Below the pieces are notes generated by a model. It searched no databases. It was not told the DNA's origin and worked only from the letters and a program-made list of their open reading frames with translations. Of a DNA stretch of 64,000 bases, positions 12,312-23,113 are shown piece after piece (position 1 is the first letter of the stretch; each line of letters starts with the position of its first letter). The stretch spans positions 12,725,738-12,789,737 of the forward strand of contig CM019075.1 in the NCBI GenBank assembly GCA_009667805.1, given 5' to 3'. A program made the position numbers and the translations under genes. This DNA is from Leptobrachium leishanense. Its lineage: Eukaryota > Chordata > Amphibia > Anura > Megophryidae.

Positions 12312-12400
12312 CAATACTCGCCTCTGAGTCCTTTATTAAAATTCTAACTTATCGTCATACTTAGCTAAATTCTATAATTTTAATACAAGGACTCAGGGCT
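12312..12400 (-). repeat. DIRS internal complementary region (fused copies of both element ends)
   Basis: 12314-12378 is the reverse complement of the outer left end (11892-11962). It runs directly into 'ttttaatacaaggactcag', the reverse complement of the outer right end (19222-19242). The segment therefore equals the two ends joined head to tail. It sits just inside the 3' terminal repeat, where DIRS elements carry the template that completes their circular replication intermediate. Confidence 0.88.
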
Positions 12401-12412
12401 CCGATTGCAAGT

Positions 12413-13330
12413 TCAAAGCTGGTCCATAAGAGTAGACGACCAATGAACAATCGGCTTAAAATAGAAAGTACGGAAGGTGGTCTCTCTAGACCAATCAGCC
12501 GACTTGAGTAAATCCTCCAAACGACAACCCGCAGATATCGCGGCAGATGCAGTCGCACTACAAACTGAGTGAGCCCCAAATCTAGACACATCCACGCTCG
12601 CTAGCGCCATCAGCCATTTAAGCCAACGTGCCAGAGTAGTGGAACCGACCGCGGCATGAAGCGAGCGAAAAGAAATAAATCCGATTGCAGCGACATCGTA
12701 CGTGTTTCATACACTTGTAAACAATTTACAGGACACAGGGCCGGTTGAGAAGGAAGCGCCGGATAAAACACCGATTTTATAGACGTCTTAGTCCGACGAG
12801 AGACATCAAACCGGACCCCTTCCGGGACAAAAGACCTGACCTGAAAGTCCAATGCCCGGACATCCCCCACTCTCTAACACGAGATGAGACAGAGAAGGGC
12901 CAAAAGTTTAGCCGAAAGTTGTCTCAACGATAACTGTTGATTAGAGGACCATTCGCTCAAGAAAGTGAGCAGAATTGCCACATCCCAAGTTTCTGAATAC
13001 CGAGGGAGCGGAGGTCTTGAACACCGAATGCCTCTCAGTAAACGACAGACCAAGGGATGTTTGCCCACCGGAATCCCCTGGAAACCCACATGATAGACCG
13101 ACAAGGCTGACCAATAAACATTAATAGTTCGATAAGCCTTTCCGTCATCAAAACATTCCGATAGAAAGTTTAAGATGAAGGTAATAGGGGCTTGAAAGGG
13201 ATCCAGATTCCGTGGCATACACCAACCAGACCACTGAGCCCAGGCGGAGTCATAACAGGACAGTGTGCCTGGAGTCCATGCAGCCCGTAGGAGGGCCCTA
13301 GCCCGGCTCGAAACACTTCCGAACGTACCG
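12413..13330 (-). pseudogene. DIRS tyrosine recombinase, broken
   Basis: In DIRS elements this enzyme inserts the circular DNA intermediate into the genome. Translation from about 13330 downward gives an N-terminal SAM-like part ('TPGTLSCYDSAWAQW'), then 'VYWSALSVYHVG', a stop near 12870 at the first catalytic box (the arginine before 'VGDVRALDF' remains), and a C-terminal part ('LEDLLKSADWSRETTFRTFY') around 12430-12560. The box expected as HxxR reads H-S-V-C because a CGT codon has become TGT, so the second catalytic arginine is lost. Frame changes occur near 12610 and at 12870. The family assignment is secure, and the copy cannot be active. Confidence 0.85.
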
Positions 13331-13880
13331 GGTTCCCCGAGACCAGGGAGGCTAGGACGCGACATGAGTCTCGTAGTAACAGTGGATGAGGAAGTCCCTG
13401 ACCGTCCAACAGCAGATCCTGACATCTCGGTAATAACCACGGGAAATCCACCAGGAGTTCCAGAAACAGGGGAAACCATGGTTGGTTGGGCCAGAATGGG
13501 GCCACTAAAACCAACTCTGCCTCCTGCATCCGCACCTGGCGTAACGTCCGAGCCACCAACTGAAACAGGGGAAATGCATAATGACGATGTCCCCTCCAGT
13601 CCTGAAGGAATGCATCGGTGGCTATCGCCACTGGATCCGGATGCCAACTGTAGAAGTTGGGTACCAGGTTGTTCAGGCGCGACGCAAAGAGGTCGATCTG
13701 AAACGGACCCCAAAGTTCCGTCACGACGGCAAAGATTGACGAGTTCAAACGCCAATCCCCGGAGTCTCCGTGTGTCTCGAGCTCCAATCTGCGAGTAGAT
13801 TCGAAACACCCAGTATGAACTAGGCTTGCACCGTGATCTGCCTTCGAAAGCACCAATCCCAAAGTCGCGTTGCCATCTAT
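13170..13880 (-). pseudogene. DIRS RNase H C-terminus and methyltransferase-like (DAM) region, frameshifted
   Basis: Downstream of the reverse transcriptase frame, translation gives the end of RNase H ('NLLADWSSRH', about 13780-13815, in the RT frame but behind two TAG stops). After a frameshift near 13770 it continues with 'GPFQIDLFASRLNNLVP', 'YSWHPDP' and 'VLVAPFWPNQPWFP', the conserved block usually described as the N6-adenine-methyltransferase-like part of DIRS pol. The function of this domain in retrotransposition is unproven. It overlaps the start of the recombinase frame, as is usual in DIRS elements. Confidence 0.75.
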
Positions 13881-16069
13881 GTCAGTAGGGAGGATCGAGG
13901 GCCCCGCAGGGCATTGATGTACTTCACGGCTGGGAAATTGTCCATTCGGAGGAGAACGGACACCTGACCTGCTGACTTGAGAAAGCTCTGCATGGCAAAC
14001 AGACCCGCCAATAATTCCAGACCATTGATATGGTTGCGAGCTTCCTGTGTCGACCAAGGTCCCCCCGTCATCAAGGTTCCTAACCTGGCCCCCCAACCTG
14101 ACAGGCACGCGTCTGAGTCTATCGTCACCGTGGGAGGTGGTGATGTGATAGACCTGCCGTTGCAGCACTGGAGGTTCTCGATCCACCAGAGGAGATCCTC
14201 TCGTGCTCCCCTCGAGAGCTGAACCCGATCTGAATAATCCCGACCCTCCCGTAGGAAATGGGCCATCAGGCGTTGGAGGGCCCGATAATGGAGAGGTGCT
14301 GGATGTACCGCCAATTTCGAGGCCCCCAATAGCCCTATCATGCGTGAGAGATCTCGCAAGGTCGGGGTGACATTGTTGAGAAGCGCACGCACCTTCTTTA
14401 GTATAGACTTGCACTTGTGCATTGGGAGTACCAGGGACATCGGTAAAGGTTGAACCGTGAATCCTAGAAATTCCAGAGATTGAACTGGATGGAGAATCGA
14501 TTTTTCTGAGTTCACTAAAAACCCCAATTCTTGTAGCAGTGTAATCGTCTGCTGAATATGAATTTGCAGCAGCGCGGCGGATTCCGCCATCAGAAGGATG
14601 TCGTCCAGATAAATGATAAGGCGGACCCCTTGCGATCTGAGACGACATGTCACTGGCTTCAGAAGCTTGGTGAAGCACCAAGGCGCCGAAGAGAGTCCGA
14701 AAGGTAAGCAGCGGAAACGCCACGTGACGTCTTTCCATCGGAAGCAAAGGAATCTCCTGGATTCCGCCGCCATAGGTACTGTTAAATAGGCATCCTTCAA
14801 ATCCACCTTCGCCAACCAGTCCCCTTGTCGAAGAAGATCTTTTAACAGGTGCAAACCTTCCATCTGAAAGTGGTTGTAAATTACCGATAAATTCAACTCC
14901 TTCAGATTGAGGATGGGTCGACTCCCCCCGCCCTTCTTGGGGACCAGGAATAAATTTCCCAAGAATCTCACTTCTTCCCTTGAGGACCGCTCTATGGCTC
15001 TTTTCCGAAGGAGATCCGCAATCTCTTCGTCCACCAGCACTCCCTCCTCCGCCGTGAAGATCAACGGCGGGGGAAGGAGTGCTGAACGGGGGTCGAGATG
15101 AAATTTATGACGAAACCCTATACTGTGTGTAGCACCCATGTATCGGATGTGATCTTTTGCCATTGTTGAAGGCATTTGGATAAACGGCCCCCCACTTGAA
15201 CATTCATGTGATGAATCAGAGAGCGCAATACCTGGAGATTTGTACCGGAAGTTGCGTCCTCCTCGATAGCCTCTGAAGCCTCTGGTACGCCAGGGTCGGG
15301 AACATGAGGGAAAAAAATTTGAGACTCTTGTCTCTGATTGTGAGGCGTCATACGCCACAGAACCTCCTGAGGCGTCATACGCCACGGAGCCTGTGAATTG
15401 GCGGGAGAATCCTGCCCTTGCACGGCCGGCAGCGCGACCCCTGCCCCTGCCGGCCCGTGCAAAAACCCCCGCGGTGAATACCTTCTTTATGGAAATAGTA
15501 ACCTTCTCCATTGTAGTAAAGGCTCCGGTATACTCTGTCATGTCTCGTAAGAACCCAGGACCAAATAGCATTCCTTGGGCCTTAACCCAAAGTTCATTAT
15601 CTGCAACTGCCGCCAGTTGTGCATCCATCTTAAGCAAAATGCATTTGCGTCTCTCCGTAGCCAGAGCTGTATTTGTATTGCCTACGAAACTAATAGCTCT
15701 CTGGACCCAATTAGTAACTTCATAAGGGTCAAGCGTAGCGTCGTTAATTTTAGCCTGTTCGGCCACATCTAACAGTTTGGCCAAAGGACCTATCGTGTCT
15801 AGGAGTTTATCCTGACAATTTTTGAAAGCCAGGTCTATGCCTCTATTCTGGGACCATCCTTTTGTCTCCACAAATTTTATAAATTTTTTGTCCACCTCCG
15901 GGGTCAAGCATGTTTTCCCTACTGTAGTAGGTCTGGGACACTCCGCTCTCATCCTGGATCTGGAAGTTTTCTCAAGAGGCCTGCGCACACGCGCATCGAT
16001 CCATGTCTCCACCAGGGCCGTCTTTAATATTGACTGGACCCTGGGCAAACTTTTTTTGGGCCCCCCCAT
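13877..16069 (-). pseudogene. DIRS Gag C-terminus fused to reverse transcriptase and RNase H (730 codons)
   Basis: The open frame first encodes a Gag C-terminal half (residues about 1-200), then an Arg/Gly-rich stretch ('AGRGRGRAAGRARAG', likely nucleic-acid binding) with a duplicated 'GSVAYDAS' segment. Reverse transcriptase follows: 'LVPKKGGGSRPILNLKELN', 'KVDLKDAYLTVPM', 'CLPFGLSSAPWCFTK', the catalytic 'IYLDDILL' and 'LEFLGFTV'. It ends with RNase H (first acidic box 'TIDSDACLSGWG'). The frame stops at a TAG at 13877-13879 before RNase H is complete, and further stops follow. Upstream of the first ATG lie homopolymer runs (G7, A7) where the frame to the rest of Gag has probably slipped. 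The copy is classed as dead because its neighbours are broken, although the RT motifs look intact. Confidence 0.88.
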
Positions 16070-16120
16070 TGGAATTTACTCTCCACCCCATCCAAAAAAA
16101 AAGCGAAAAAAACACACATA

Positions 16121-17058
16121 CAGGGTTATTCAAAGAGAATCGAAAAGTCACTGCACGATTGGTGACTTTTTGTTCAATTCAGTACGATTTGGCGATCCCA
16201 TTTCTGCGACCCTGCGGTGTATTCAGCAAGCACCACAGGGCCGTCGTAGTGCAGGGAAAAGCCGCCGCAAATCCGCCGAACACTCACTGCAAAACCAGGC
16301 GAACGCACACCAAAACCAGCAAAACATCTAGATCAACCCCGCCGAACACTCACCGCAAAAACCAGCGAACGCACACCGAAACCCAGAAAAACATCTGGAT
16401 TAACCCCGCCGAACACGCCGGAGAAACCCGAGCAGCCGCCGGAAAAAGCCAACACTGCAGACGAATGGAGTGAAAAAAAAATAAAAAAACAGTAGGCTTG
16501 AATGTTTGAAAAGTAAAACGCTGTTTGCAAAGAAACTACTGAGCAAAAATGTCTGAAATTTACATATAAGATCCAATGAATGATAATAAAAAGGGCTGTT
16601 ACAGATAAAAGGAAAAACGATTTTAAAAAAGGGAAAAAAACTATTCACACAAAAATCCCGAAAAATGCCTATAATAACCTAAAAAAAATCTATAAATAGA
16701 CTTTTCACTGCAGAATATTATAATGAACGGTTTATTAGATATTGAATTAAAACGGGAATATTTTTAACATTGAAGCCTATGGGATTCACCTGAATAATCC
16801 TGTTGAATTAAACCACCGAATGGCAGGGCAATTCGGCAACTTTTCACTGCTGGTTTTTGTTCTCTGAATAGACGAAGCATTGCTTCTCTATGGGGATTCA
16901 CTGCCCTCGAACAGGCACCGTATGTGCAGGCAATTCGCCAACATTTGGTGAGTTGCCTGCTCTCTGGATAGCCGAATGGCCAAGAAAGGAAAGCATACGC
17001 TGAATTTTGGCGTTCGGTTACCTTTCATCCACAATTCGGATCTCTTTGAATAACCCTG
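16121..17058. mobile_element. Inverted-repeat element A (938 bp), CAGGGTTATTCAAAGAG ends
   Basis: It starts CAGGGTTATTCAAAGAG and ends with the inverted copy CTCTTTGAATAACCCTG; 'ata' flanks both sides. The interior includes a G+C-rich block resembling 'cgccgaacac' repeats (16260-16440), and a core 'gcagaatattataatgaacg' through 'acattgaagcctatggg' that recurs at 22350-22440, 30854-31752 and, more diverged, elsewhere. It is the reverse complement of the 30854-31752 element over its whole length, with moderate divergence. There is no transposase. Confidence 0.88.
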
Positions 17059-17965
17059 ATAGATTAAATTGTTTTTTTTACAATTACGCACCCTTTATAC
17101 ATGTACTGTAAGAAAAACACAATATCTCTGTGTGTACACATCATATATAAGTGTATTTATACGTACTATTGTATATACATCCTTTGTAAACGTACACATC
17201 CTATATACTGTACATGTATACATCATATACACAGTTCCACATTATATACACTTACACATAATACACATCACACACACATATCATATATACACTTGATATT
17301 TACATCACACACATCACACACATGCATTATATATGCATATAATCCACACACGCACACACCATATATACATAATCCACACACGCACACACCATATATATAA
17401 ATAATACACACACATATACATAATACACACACACACCCCATATATAAATAATACACACACATATACATAATACACACACACACCCCATATATAAATAATA
17501 CACACACATATACATAATACACACACACACCCCATATATAAATAATACACACACATATACATAATACACACACACATATCCACACACACATATGAACATG
17601 TGACATTGCCAAGCTGGAGGGGTGGGAGAGCAGGGGGTCTTGTAAGCAGAGCCCTGCTTCTTACTGCATGCTTGCTGTAGGCTCAGGCTGGCAGAGCAGA
17701 GCAGGGCTGAACAGAATTACTGACTGAATCCTGTCTCCGTGCGGGGGAACTGCATGGTGAGGAGGAGGGGGAGGAGCCAAACGCAGCTCCCAAGATGCCT
17801 CACCTCTCTCGCGAGGCCTCACCTCCTCGCTGTGGTCCCATCACCACGGAGGGGAGGCAGCCCGTACTACCATGATTTTTGCCGGCTCAAGGACTCGGGA
17901 GCAGCTGCTTTGGGCCCCATAACACTGACTGGGCCCAGGGCAGCTGCCCCTTTTGCCCTGCGCTA
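17059..17965. other. Insert of unknown origin in DIRS gag, with AC/AT microsatellite (17100-17600)
   Basis: Between element A and the resumption of DIRS gag (about 17966) lies DNA foreign to DIRS. 17100-17600 is AC/AT-rich and includes about four copies of a 47-bp unit ('cacacacatatacataatac' ... 'ccccatatataaataata'), read as Tyr/Val/Cys-rich frames on the minus strand that I reject as genes. 17600-17965 is GC-rich and ends 'cgctaaagacgggcctgg', resembling the CAGGGCC(C)GTCTTTA ends of some vertebrate hAT elements. I cannot find its other end. Confidence 0.45.
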
Positions 17966-18807
17966 AAGACGGGCCTGGTCTCCACGTGTGGGGTGAGGGT
18001 CCACTCTGTGGATCTAGGGTGAGATAAATCCTCAGGCGGGAACATGGGGTTCCCCATTGGGTCGTAAATGGGCCCCTCTGTACCAGGCCCCTGTAAGGGC
18101 ACTGAGGTCTTATCAGCAAACTCCTCGTCAGACGCGTAAACCTCTAACGCGTCTTCACCACCTTCTTCTCCAGATAAAGGGGGATTATATTGTCTACTGG
18201 AGGAGGAAGGGTGATCATTGGTATGAGAGTGGTCAGAGCGTTTACTACGCTTGGTCGAGCTTGACTCAATATGATGAGCTTTGTGTGAGCGTTTTCTTGG
18301 CGTGTGTGTCCCCGGCATTGAATCCCGGGCAGTGATAGGGGGATGCCAGCCCCTCCAGCCTTGCGCTTATCTTTATTATTATTTTTCAGGCTGTTTCCCC
18401 ATGGTTAGGGGAGAATCAGAGGGCCTCACTTCGGTGAGAGAATCACCCAAATCTTTAACCGGGAGAACCGGTGTTGCATCCAGTTTAGTCTCTAAAATAG
18501 CCTCTTTAAGGGACTGAGTAAAAGAACTAGAAAGGGCATTAACTGCTTTGAAAACTGCCGATTCTATTGAGGCTTGGATATGGGGCTCTAACACTTTTTT
18601 ATGTGTGGGGTCAGAAGGGCCTGCGGCTCTGGAGCCTGTCGCATTACCAGCCTTATCGGGAGGTTTATCCATGCGAGAGGAGCTGTCCTCCGATCCTGAG
18701 TCCCTTGTAGGGGAAGAATCCTTAGAGCTCATGTGTGAGGTAGCTTTCGAAAACGGCATCTTGCGAGTGTGAGGTAACGCTAAAATGGAGGCGGGCAAAG
18801 CGCGCAA
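17966..18807 (-). pseudogene. DIRS Gag N-terminal part, frameshifted and interrupted
   Basis: Two reading pieces on the minus strand together look like a DIRS Gag N-terminus: 18379-18807 (Ser/Asp-rich, then a 'VLEPHIQASIESAVFKAVN' helix-like part) and about 17966-18318 (basic 'RKRSHKAHH' followed by acidic 'EEGGEDALEVYASDEEF'). They are separated by a run of TAA triplets and a frameshift around 18320-18380. The second piece is cut at about 17965 by the foreign insert. Gag would package the element RNA. The assignment rests mainly on position and composition. Confidence 0.6.
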
Positions 18808-19039
18808 ATCTACCGCGCATGCGCCCCGCAGTAACCTCCGCTATCGCGGACACGCTTATTGCAACTAAGTCAGTTAAATAAAGTAACAGAAATATCGGCA
18901 TGGAAACCGTAGCGATTCCAGTAAATAAAACGATACGAACAGCACCCTGGTCGCCTCGGTTAGAGCCGGACGACCGGGAGAAAACCTCTATACAATAATA
19001 CTGGAGAAACAAAATTTTATACTTATCTTCTCCAGCAGC

Positions 19040-19242
19040 AAAAAAGAGGGAGAAAAGGCGGGAACAGGGATCTACTTATGGACTTTGGACTGACACACTG
19101 GGGAAGGGGGGTTAGACTGGTCCATTGTTAGCAAAGTGTTTCTTTAAATGTCTAATGTTTCTTTTTCGACATTTCTGTTTGCTGCTGTATTAAAAAGCAA
19201 GAAAGAGATTGCAATAGGAGCCTCTGAGTCCTTGTATTAAAA
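19040..19242 (-). repeat. DIRS inverted terminal repeat, 5' copy
   Basis: The inverted partner of 11892-12130. It begins (minus strand) at 'ttttaatacaaggactcag' and continues through the shared 'tattgcaatctctttcttgc' block. It probably carries the element promoter, but no certain motif is seen. Confidence 0.9.
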
Positions 19243-20246
19243 TTCAGGCGCCCCCCCGGGTTTGCGGAGGAGGCACCTGAAAGGGAGGTCCTTCGTACCT
19301 CTCTCCCTCCCGATCGCCGGGGTACAGAGGGTTAATCCAGGCACCGTTTGGAGGGGCACAGCCTACCCTTCCTAACGGTACCTGGCATTAACCCCATGGG
19401 GGCCAGATCACGAATCGGCGCCGAAAAGCGCCGGTTCGTGATCCTTTCCTGGAGCTGACGACATCTTGGATGTCGGCCAAGCTTCCGGGAATGCCCCCTG
19501 AGGACTGGCATCATCGTGCATAGCACGATGACGCCAGTCCTGGAGTTAACCCCTAAATGCCACCAATGGTGGAGCTAGGGGGTTCCAATGAACCCCCTAT
19601 CTCCCGATCCATGGCAGCTAGGGGTTAATGTTTGGTACTGTTGGATCGGCAGGAGCATGGCCGTTCCAACGATACCAAACATGACCGTGAAAAAAGTTTT
19701 TTTTTTAAAAAATCTATATTAAAAATAAAAAAATATTTAAAAAAAATTATAAAGAAAAATAAACCAGTTTTTTTTATTTTTTTTGGTTTGTTAATGCAAC
19801 AATATTGTTCCCATTTCAATTATAATGTGAACAATGATGCTGCACTAACGATTTTTGTATGCGGTGCGTTTGTTAAAAATCGCGTAATTTTCCCCAAAAA
19901 AAATGTAACGAGACCCCATCTCTAATTATTTTAACAAGCGCACCCCATACAAAATATAACCGCAATTGCTCGCATGTGAAAATGTGAAAAAAAAACACTT
20001 TACACATTGTAAATTATTAAAAATTTATATTTTATTGCATTTTTTGTTATAATATACAGACAGGACATGACATATACATATAATAATGACATATTATGAA
20101 TCTGCCGAGTCTGACGGAAAGAACGATATATAATATGTCTGGGTCATATACTAAAATAAGCCTTCAAAACACGTTTAAACAAGATGAGCGAAACAGGTAA
20201 AAATGAGCTCAGCACAGAGGCGTGAAACGCCTCAGCAGCGAAAGGG

Positions 20247-20945
20247 TTAGAAGGGGAGTTCACTCTCGGGATGAAAACATAATTTTGCCTCTGTATAAAT
20301 CAATGGTCAGACGCTCCTTGAATATGCCGTGTGATTTTGGGCACCGGTCTTAAAAAAGGATATTATAGCGCTAGAAAAAGTGCAGAGACGGGCGACTAAA
20401 TTAATAAGGGGAATGGAAGGGTTAAGTTATGAGGAAAGACTAACCATCTTAAACCTGTTTAGTTTAGAGAAACGGCGCCTTAGAGGGATCTGATAACCTT
20501 ATATAAATATATACGGGGAAATTATCAACCATTGTCCGATAACCTATTCATTAACAGGTCTATACACAGGACAAGACTGGAGGAAAGAAAATTCAGCCTA
20601 AAGCATAGGAAGGGTTATTTTACGGTGAGAACAATAAAGCTGTGGAATTCTCTGCCTGTTGAGGTGGTTGGGTCAGAGACTGTACAGACTTTTAAAAAGC
20701 GACTGGATGACTTTCTGCAGACACAGAATATTAAGGGTTATAATGTTTAATATGTGGTTAAAAGCTTCTTGATCCAAGGAGAAATCTGACTGCCATTCTG
20801 GGGTCAAGAAGGATTTTTTTCCCAGAATGTTGCATATTTCAGACTGGGTTTTTTGCCTTCTTTTGGATCAACAGCAGTAGGTGATGTGGGAGAGGCTGAA
20901 CCCGATGGACGCATGTCTTTTTTCAGCCTATGTAACTATGTAACA
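20247..20945 (+). pseudogene. CR1/L2-like LINE ORF2 C-terminus and 3' tail, part 2 (right of the nest)
   Basis: It resumes the LINE cut at 11672. Translation shows the usual end of L2/CR1 ORF2: 'LYKSMVRRSLN', then 'RRATKLI'-like residues, and a clean stretch 'VRTIKLWNSLPVEVV' ... 'TFKKRLDDFLQ' (20630-20735). Stops and indels occur before 20530, so the copy is dead. The 3' tail 'gccttcttttggatcaacag' ... 'ctatgtaactatgtaac' (to 20945) is shared with 6808-7040. Its short repeat end is typical of L2-type LINEs. Confidence 0.85.
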
Positions 20946-21479
20946 ACCTTTGCATGCTCCACTCATGAACAACTTTAAGCCAGTGTCATGTTCTTAAATT
21001 GAACAAATGAAGCTTGAACAAAAGAAAATTAAAAGTCGGTCCTATGGTGTGAGGGTAATCCTGTACTGAAAAGAGGGATTTACTGATAAATCTGCATTAC
21101 ACATAATACACCCGAGAGGACACAATACAGGGAGTTTGGGATTTACAGAATGGTAAAGAAAGCCTCTGGAAACATCAAAAACAAAGTGTTTAATGGCAAG
21201 CAATGTAAAGCACATATGTACATGTATTAATATATTACATTTCAGTGTGTGGACTTACTTTGTCCTTGAGGCTGTTGGGAAAACTCTGGGAGCTCAGCCA
21301 ACTGTTTGTAAACAATAAACAACAGTAACAATGTGGGACCGGAAGGGCAGGAGTAGGGCGGGTGAGACGTATCTCCGTATGTGGAATTATAAAAAGAACA
21401 GGGGAGGCCAAAGTAAGAACAGGTAAGTAGTCAGTCACCACACATTCCGAAATGCCCCACACTGGAAGGGTGAAAGACG
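20946..21479. other. Intergenic DNA, nothing recognised
   Basis: No gene or element end is recognised in this stretch. Confidence 0.4.
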
Positions 21480-21935
21480 GCAATACCAACTCTATCCACT
21501 GGAAGGGAAAGACAGCAATAACTTAATCAATTGGAAAAGACAGCAAAACTAGCCTCCATCGGAAGGTTAGAAGATGGCAATACAAATCTCCGTCTGTCAG
21601 AAAGGTAAAAGATGGCAATACCAACTTCCGTCCATCGGAAGGTTAAAAAAGACAGCATTACCAACCTCCATCGGAAGGTTAAAAGACAGCAATGCCAACG
21701 TCCATCCACTGGAAGGGTAAAAGACAGTCAATACCAACCTCTATCCATCAGAAGGTTAAAAGACAGTCAATACCAACCTCTATCCATCAGAAGGTTAAAA
21801 GACTGCATTACCAACCTCCATCGGAAGGTTAAAAGATGGCAATGCCAACGTTCATCCATTGGAAGGGTAAAACTTGCCAATACAAACCATCAGAAGGGAA
21901 AAAGATGTCCTTACCAGCCTCTGTCCATCAGAAGG
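21480..21935. repeat. Diverged minisatellite, 35-39-bp unit, about 12 copies
   Basis: Units read 'ccatcagaaggttaaaagac' then 'agtcaataccaacctctat' (39 bp in the cleanest pair, 21740-21800) with many indels. The open frames across it on both strands are repeat translations. Confidence 0.88.
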
Positions 21936-22871
21936 GTCTTGATGAAAATTAGGGGAAATCAGTTGATGGGCAAAAACACGGAAAGGGTCCAGCATACGGT
22001 GGACACTATTAAAGGTTCTGGGTCTCATGGCTTGATTATCACATGCAGTCGATCAATCCAGTGGGATTTGAATATTCGTGTTCTCATCTCTTAAAATGGA
22101 TTCACTTCCCCAAATATTTTCTTTTACCAGATCCAAAATGCCAAGAAAGTCTTCTCTGCAGAGATACAGTAACCAGAGACTAGGGATGGGCTGCCGGTTC
22201 GATGCAAGCAGGAGTTCGCATCGAACATCGGCGGTTTGAAAGTTCGCGAACTTCGAACTTTTCAGGGCGTTCGCAAAAAGTTCGAAAAAAAAAATATTTA
22301 GATTTTTTTTTAAAAAATGCTTAAAAAAATCCTAAAAAAAATCTAAAAATAAAGAGACTCTTTACTGCAGAATATTATAAGCAACGGTTTACTAGATATT
22401 GAATTAAAATGGAAATATTTTTAACATTGAAGCCTATGGTATAAAAAATTCTTGTTGCTAAAACATCAGGCAGACGAGGCCCTCTAATCAGGCACTGTAG
22501 AGGGCAGCCTGCCGGGGCCTCCCAAGGATCCCTTGAGGAGCATGCGGCTGCCGGACGACAGAGCTGCGACTGTGCGGGCAGGCCGGCCAGGTGCATGTGG
22601 CAGAGAGGTGGCGCAGGGAGGGAGCCACTGCACCTGCGGCCACGGCAGACCCCCCCCCCACCACCACCAGGATCCAGGGAGCCTCCGCTGATTGACCACC
22701 AGGCAAAGGTAAGGTGACACATTTCTAAAAAAAATAAAATCCGAGGACATTTTTAAATGTCCCAAGGAACATAAAACAAAACTTTTTTTTTTTCTTTCTA
22801 TTACTCACCTGATTCCTGGATCCACTAACAAGCACAGCCTCCTGTCTCCCATGCTGTTAGACGCTGCATAC

Positions 22872-22996
22872 ACCGGCGCGCTGTGTGCAGCTTCTGAGAA
22901 GATAGTTAGTGTAGAGGGAGCGATGCAAAATGCGCAGCCGGCTTCCCCGCTACACTAATAGCGTATCTTCTCAGAAGCTGCACACAGCGCGCTGGT
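22872..22996. repeat. Inverted repeat (hairpin), 33-bp main arms
   Basis: The left arm, 22872-22904 ('accggcgcgctgtgtgcagc' ...), pairs with 22964-22996 ('... gctgcacacagcgcgctggt'). A second pair, 'ttagtgtag' and 'ctacactaa', extends it inward. It lies inside the hAT-type element and is probably part of its structure. Confidence 0.85.
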
Positions 22997-23113
22997 AAAA
23001 TCTAGCGTCAGACTGTAGAGGTGCTGTGCGGCAGTGTGAGGATTCATATGCTGCATTAATTATCCTTCTTACAAATTTGGTTACTAAACCCGTTTGCGTT
23101 TGGATTGTAATAT

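Larger units (their letters stand above)
11892..19242 (-). mobile_element. DIRS-type tyrosine-recombinase retrotransposon, decayed, inserted in the piggyBac-like element
   Basis: Reading on the minus strand, the order is: inverted terminal repeat (19040-19242), Gag pieces, Gag C-terminus with reverse transcriptase and RNase H, a methyltransferase-like region, tyrosine recombinase, internal complementary region (12312-12400) and the second inverted terminal repeat (11892-12130). This is the diagnostic DIRS order. The length is 7.35 kb. Removing the 16121-17058 element and the 17059-17965 insert leaves about 5.5 kb, normal for DIRS. Frameshifts, stops and a lost recombinase arginine show that it is dead. 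Its ends fall within the piggyBac-like hairpin DNA, dating it after that insertion. Confidence 0.9.
11673..20246. mobile_element. piggyBac-like element inserted at TTAA in the LINE and itself split by a DIRS element
   Basis: The left end CCCTTTCGCTGCGGAGG follows TTAA (11669-11672). The right end is its inverted match (cctc-a-gcagcgaaaggg, ending 20246), followed by TTAG, a one-base variant of TTAA. A TTAA target and CCCTTT ends fit piggyBac. The element's own DNA is 11673-11891 and 19243-20246. It is GC-rich with hairpins on both sides (for example 11761-11792 around 'cggccggattccggccg', and 19503-19541). No transposase frame remains, so it is non-autonomous. Confidence 0.75.

Noticed and set aside
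17314..17612. Minus-strand Tyr/Cys/Val-rich frames of about 90-114 codons
   Set aside because: They are produced by the AC/AT microsatellite and its 47-bp repeat unit.
22484..22765. GC-rich open frames of 93-115 codons on the minus strand
   Set aside because: They lie within the interior of the non-autonomous hAT-type element, show no transposase motif and are compositionally biased (Gly, Pro and Ala from a C-run).
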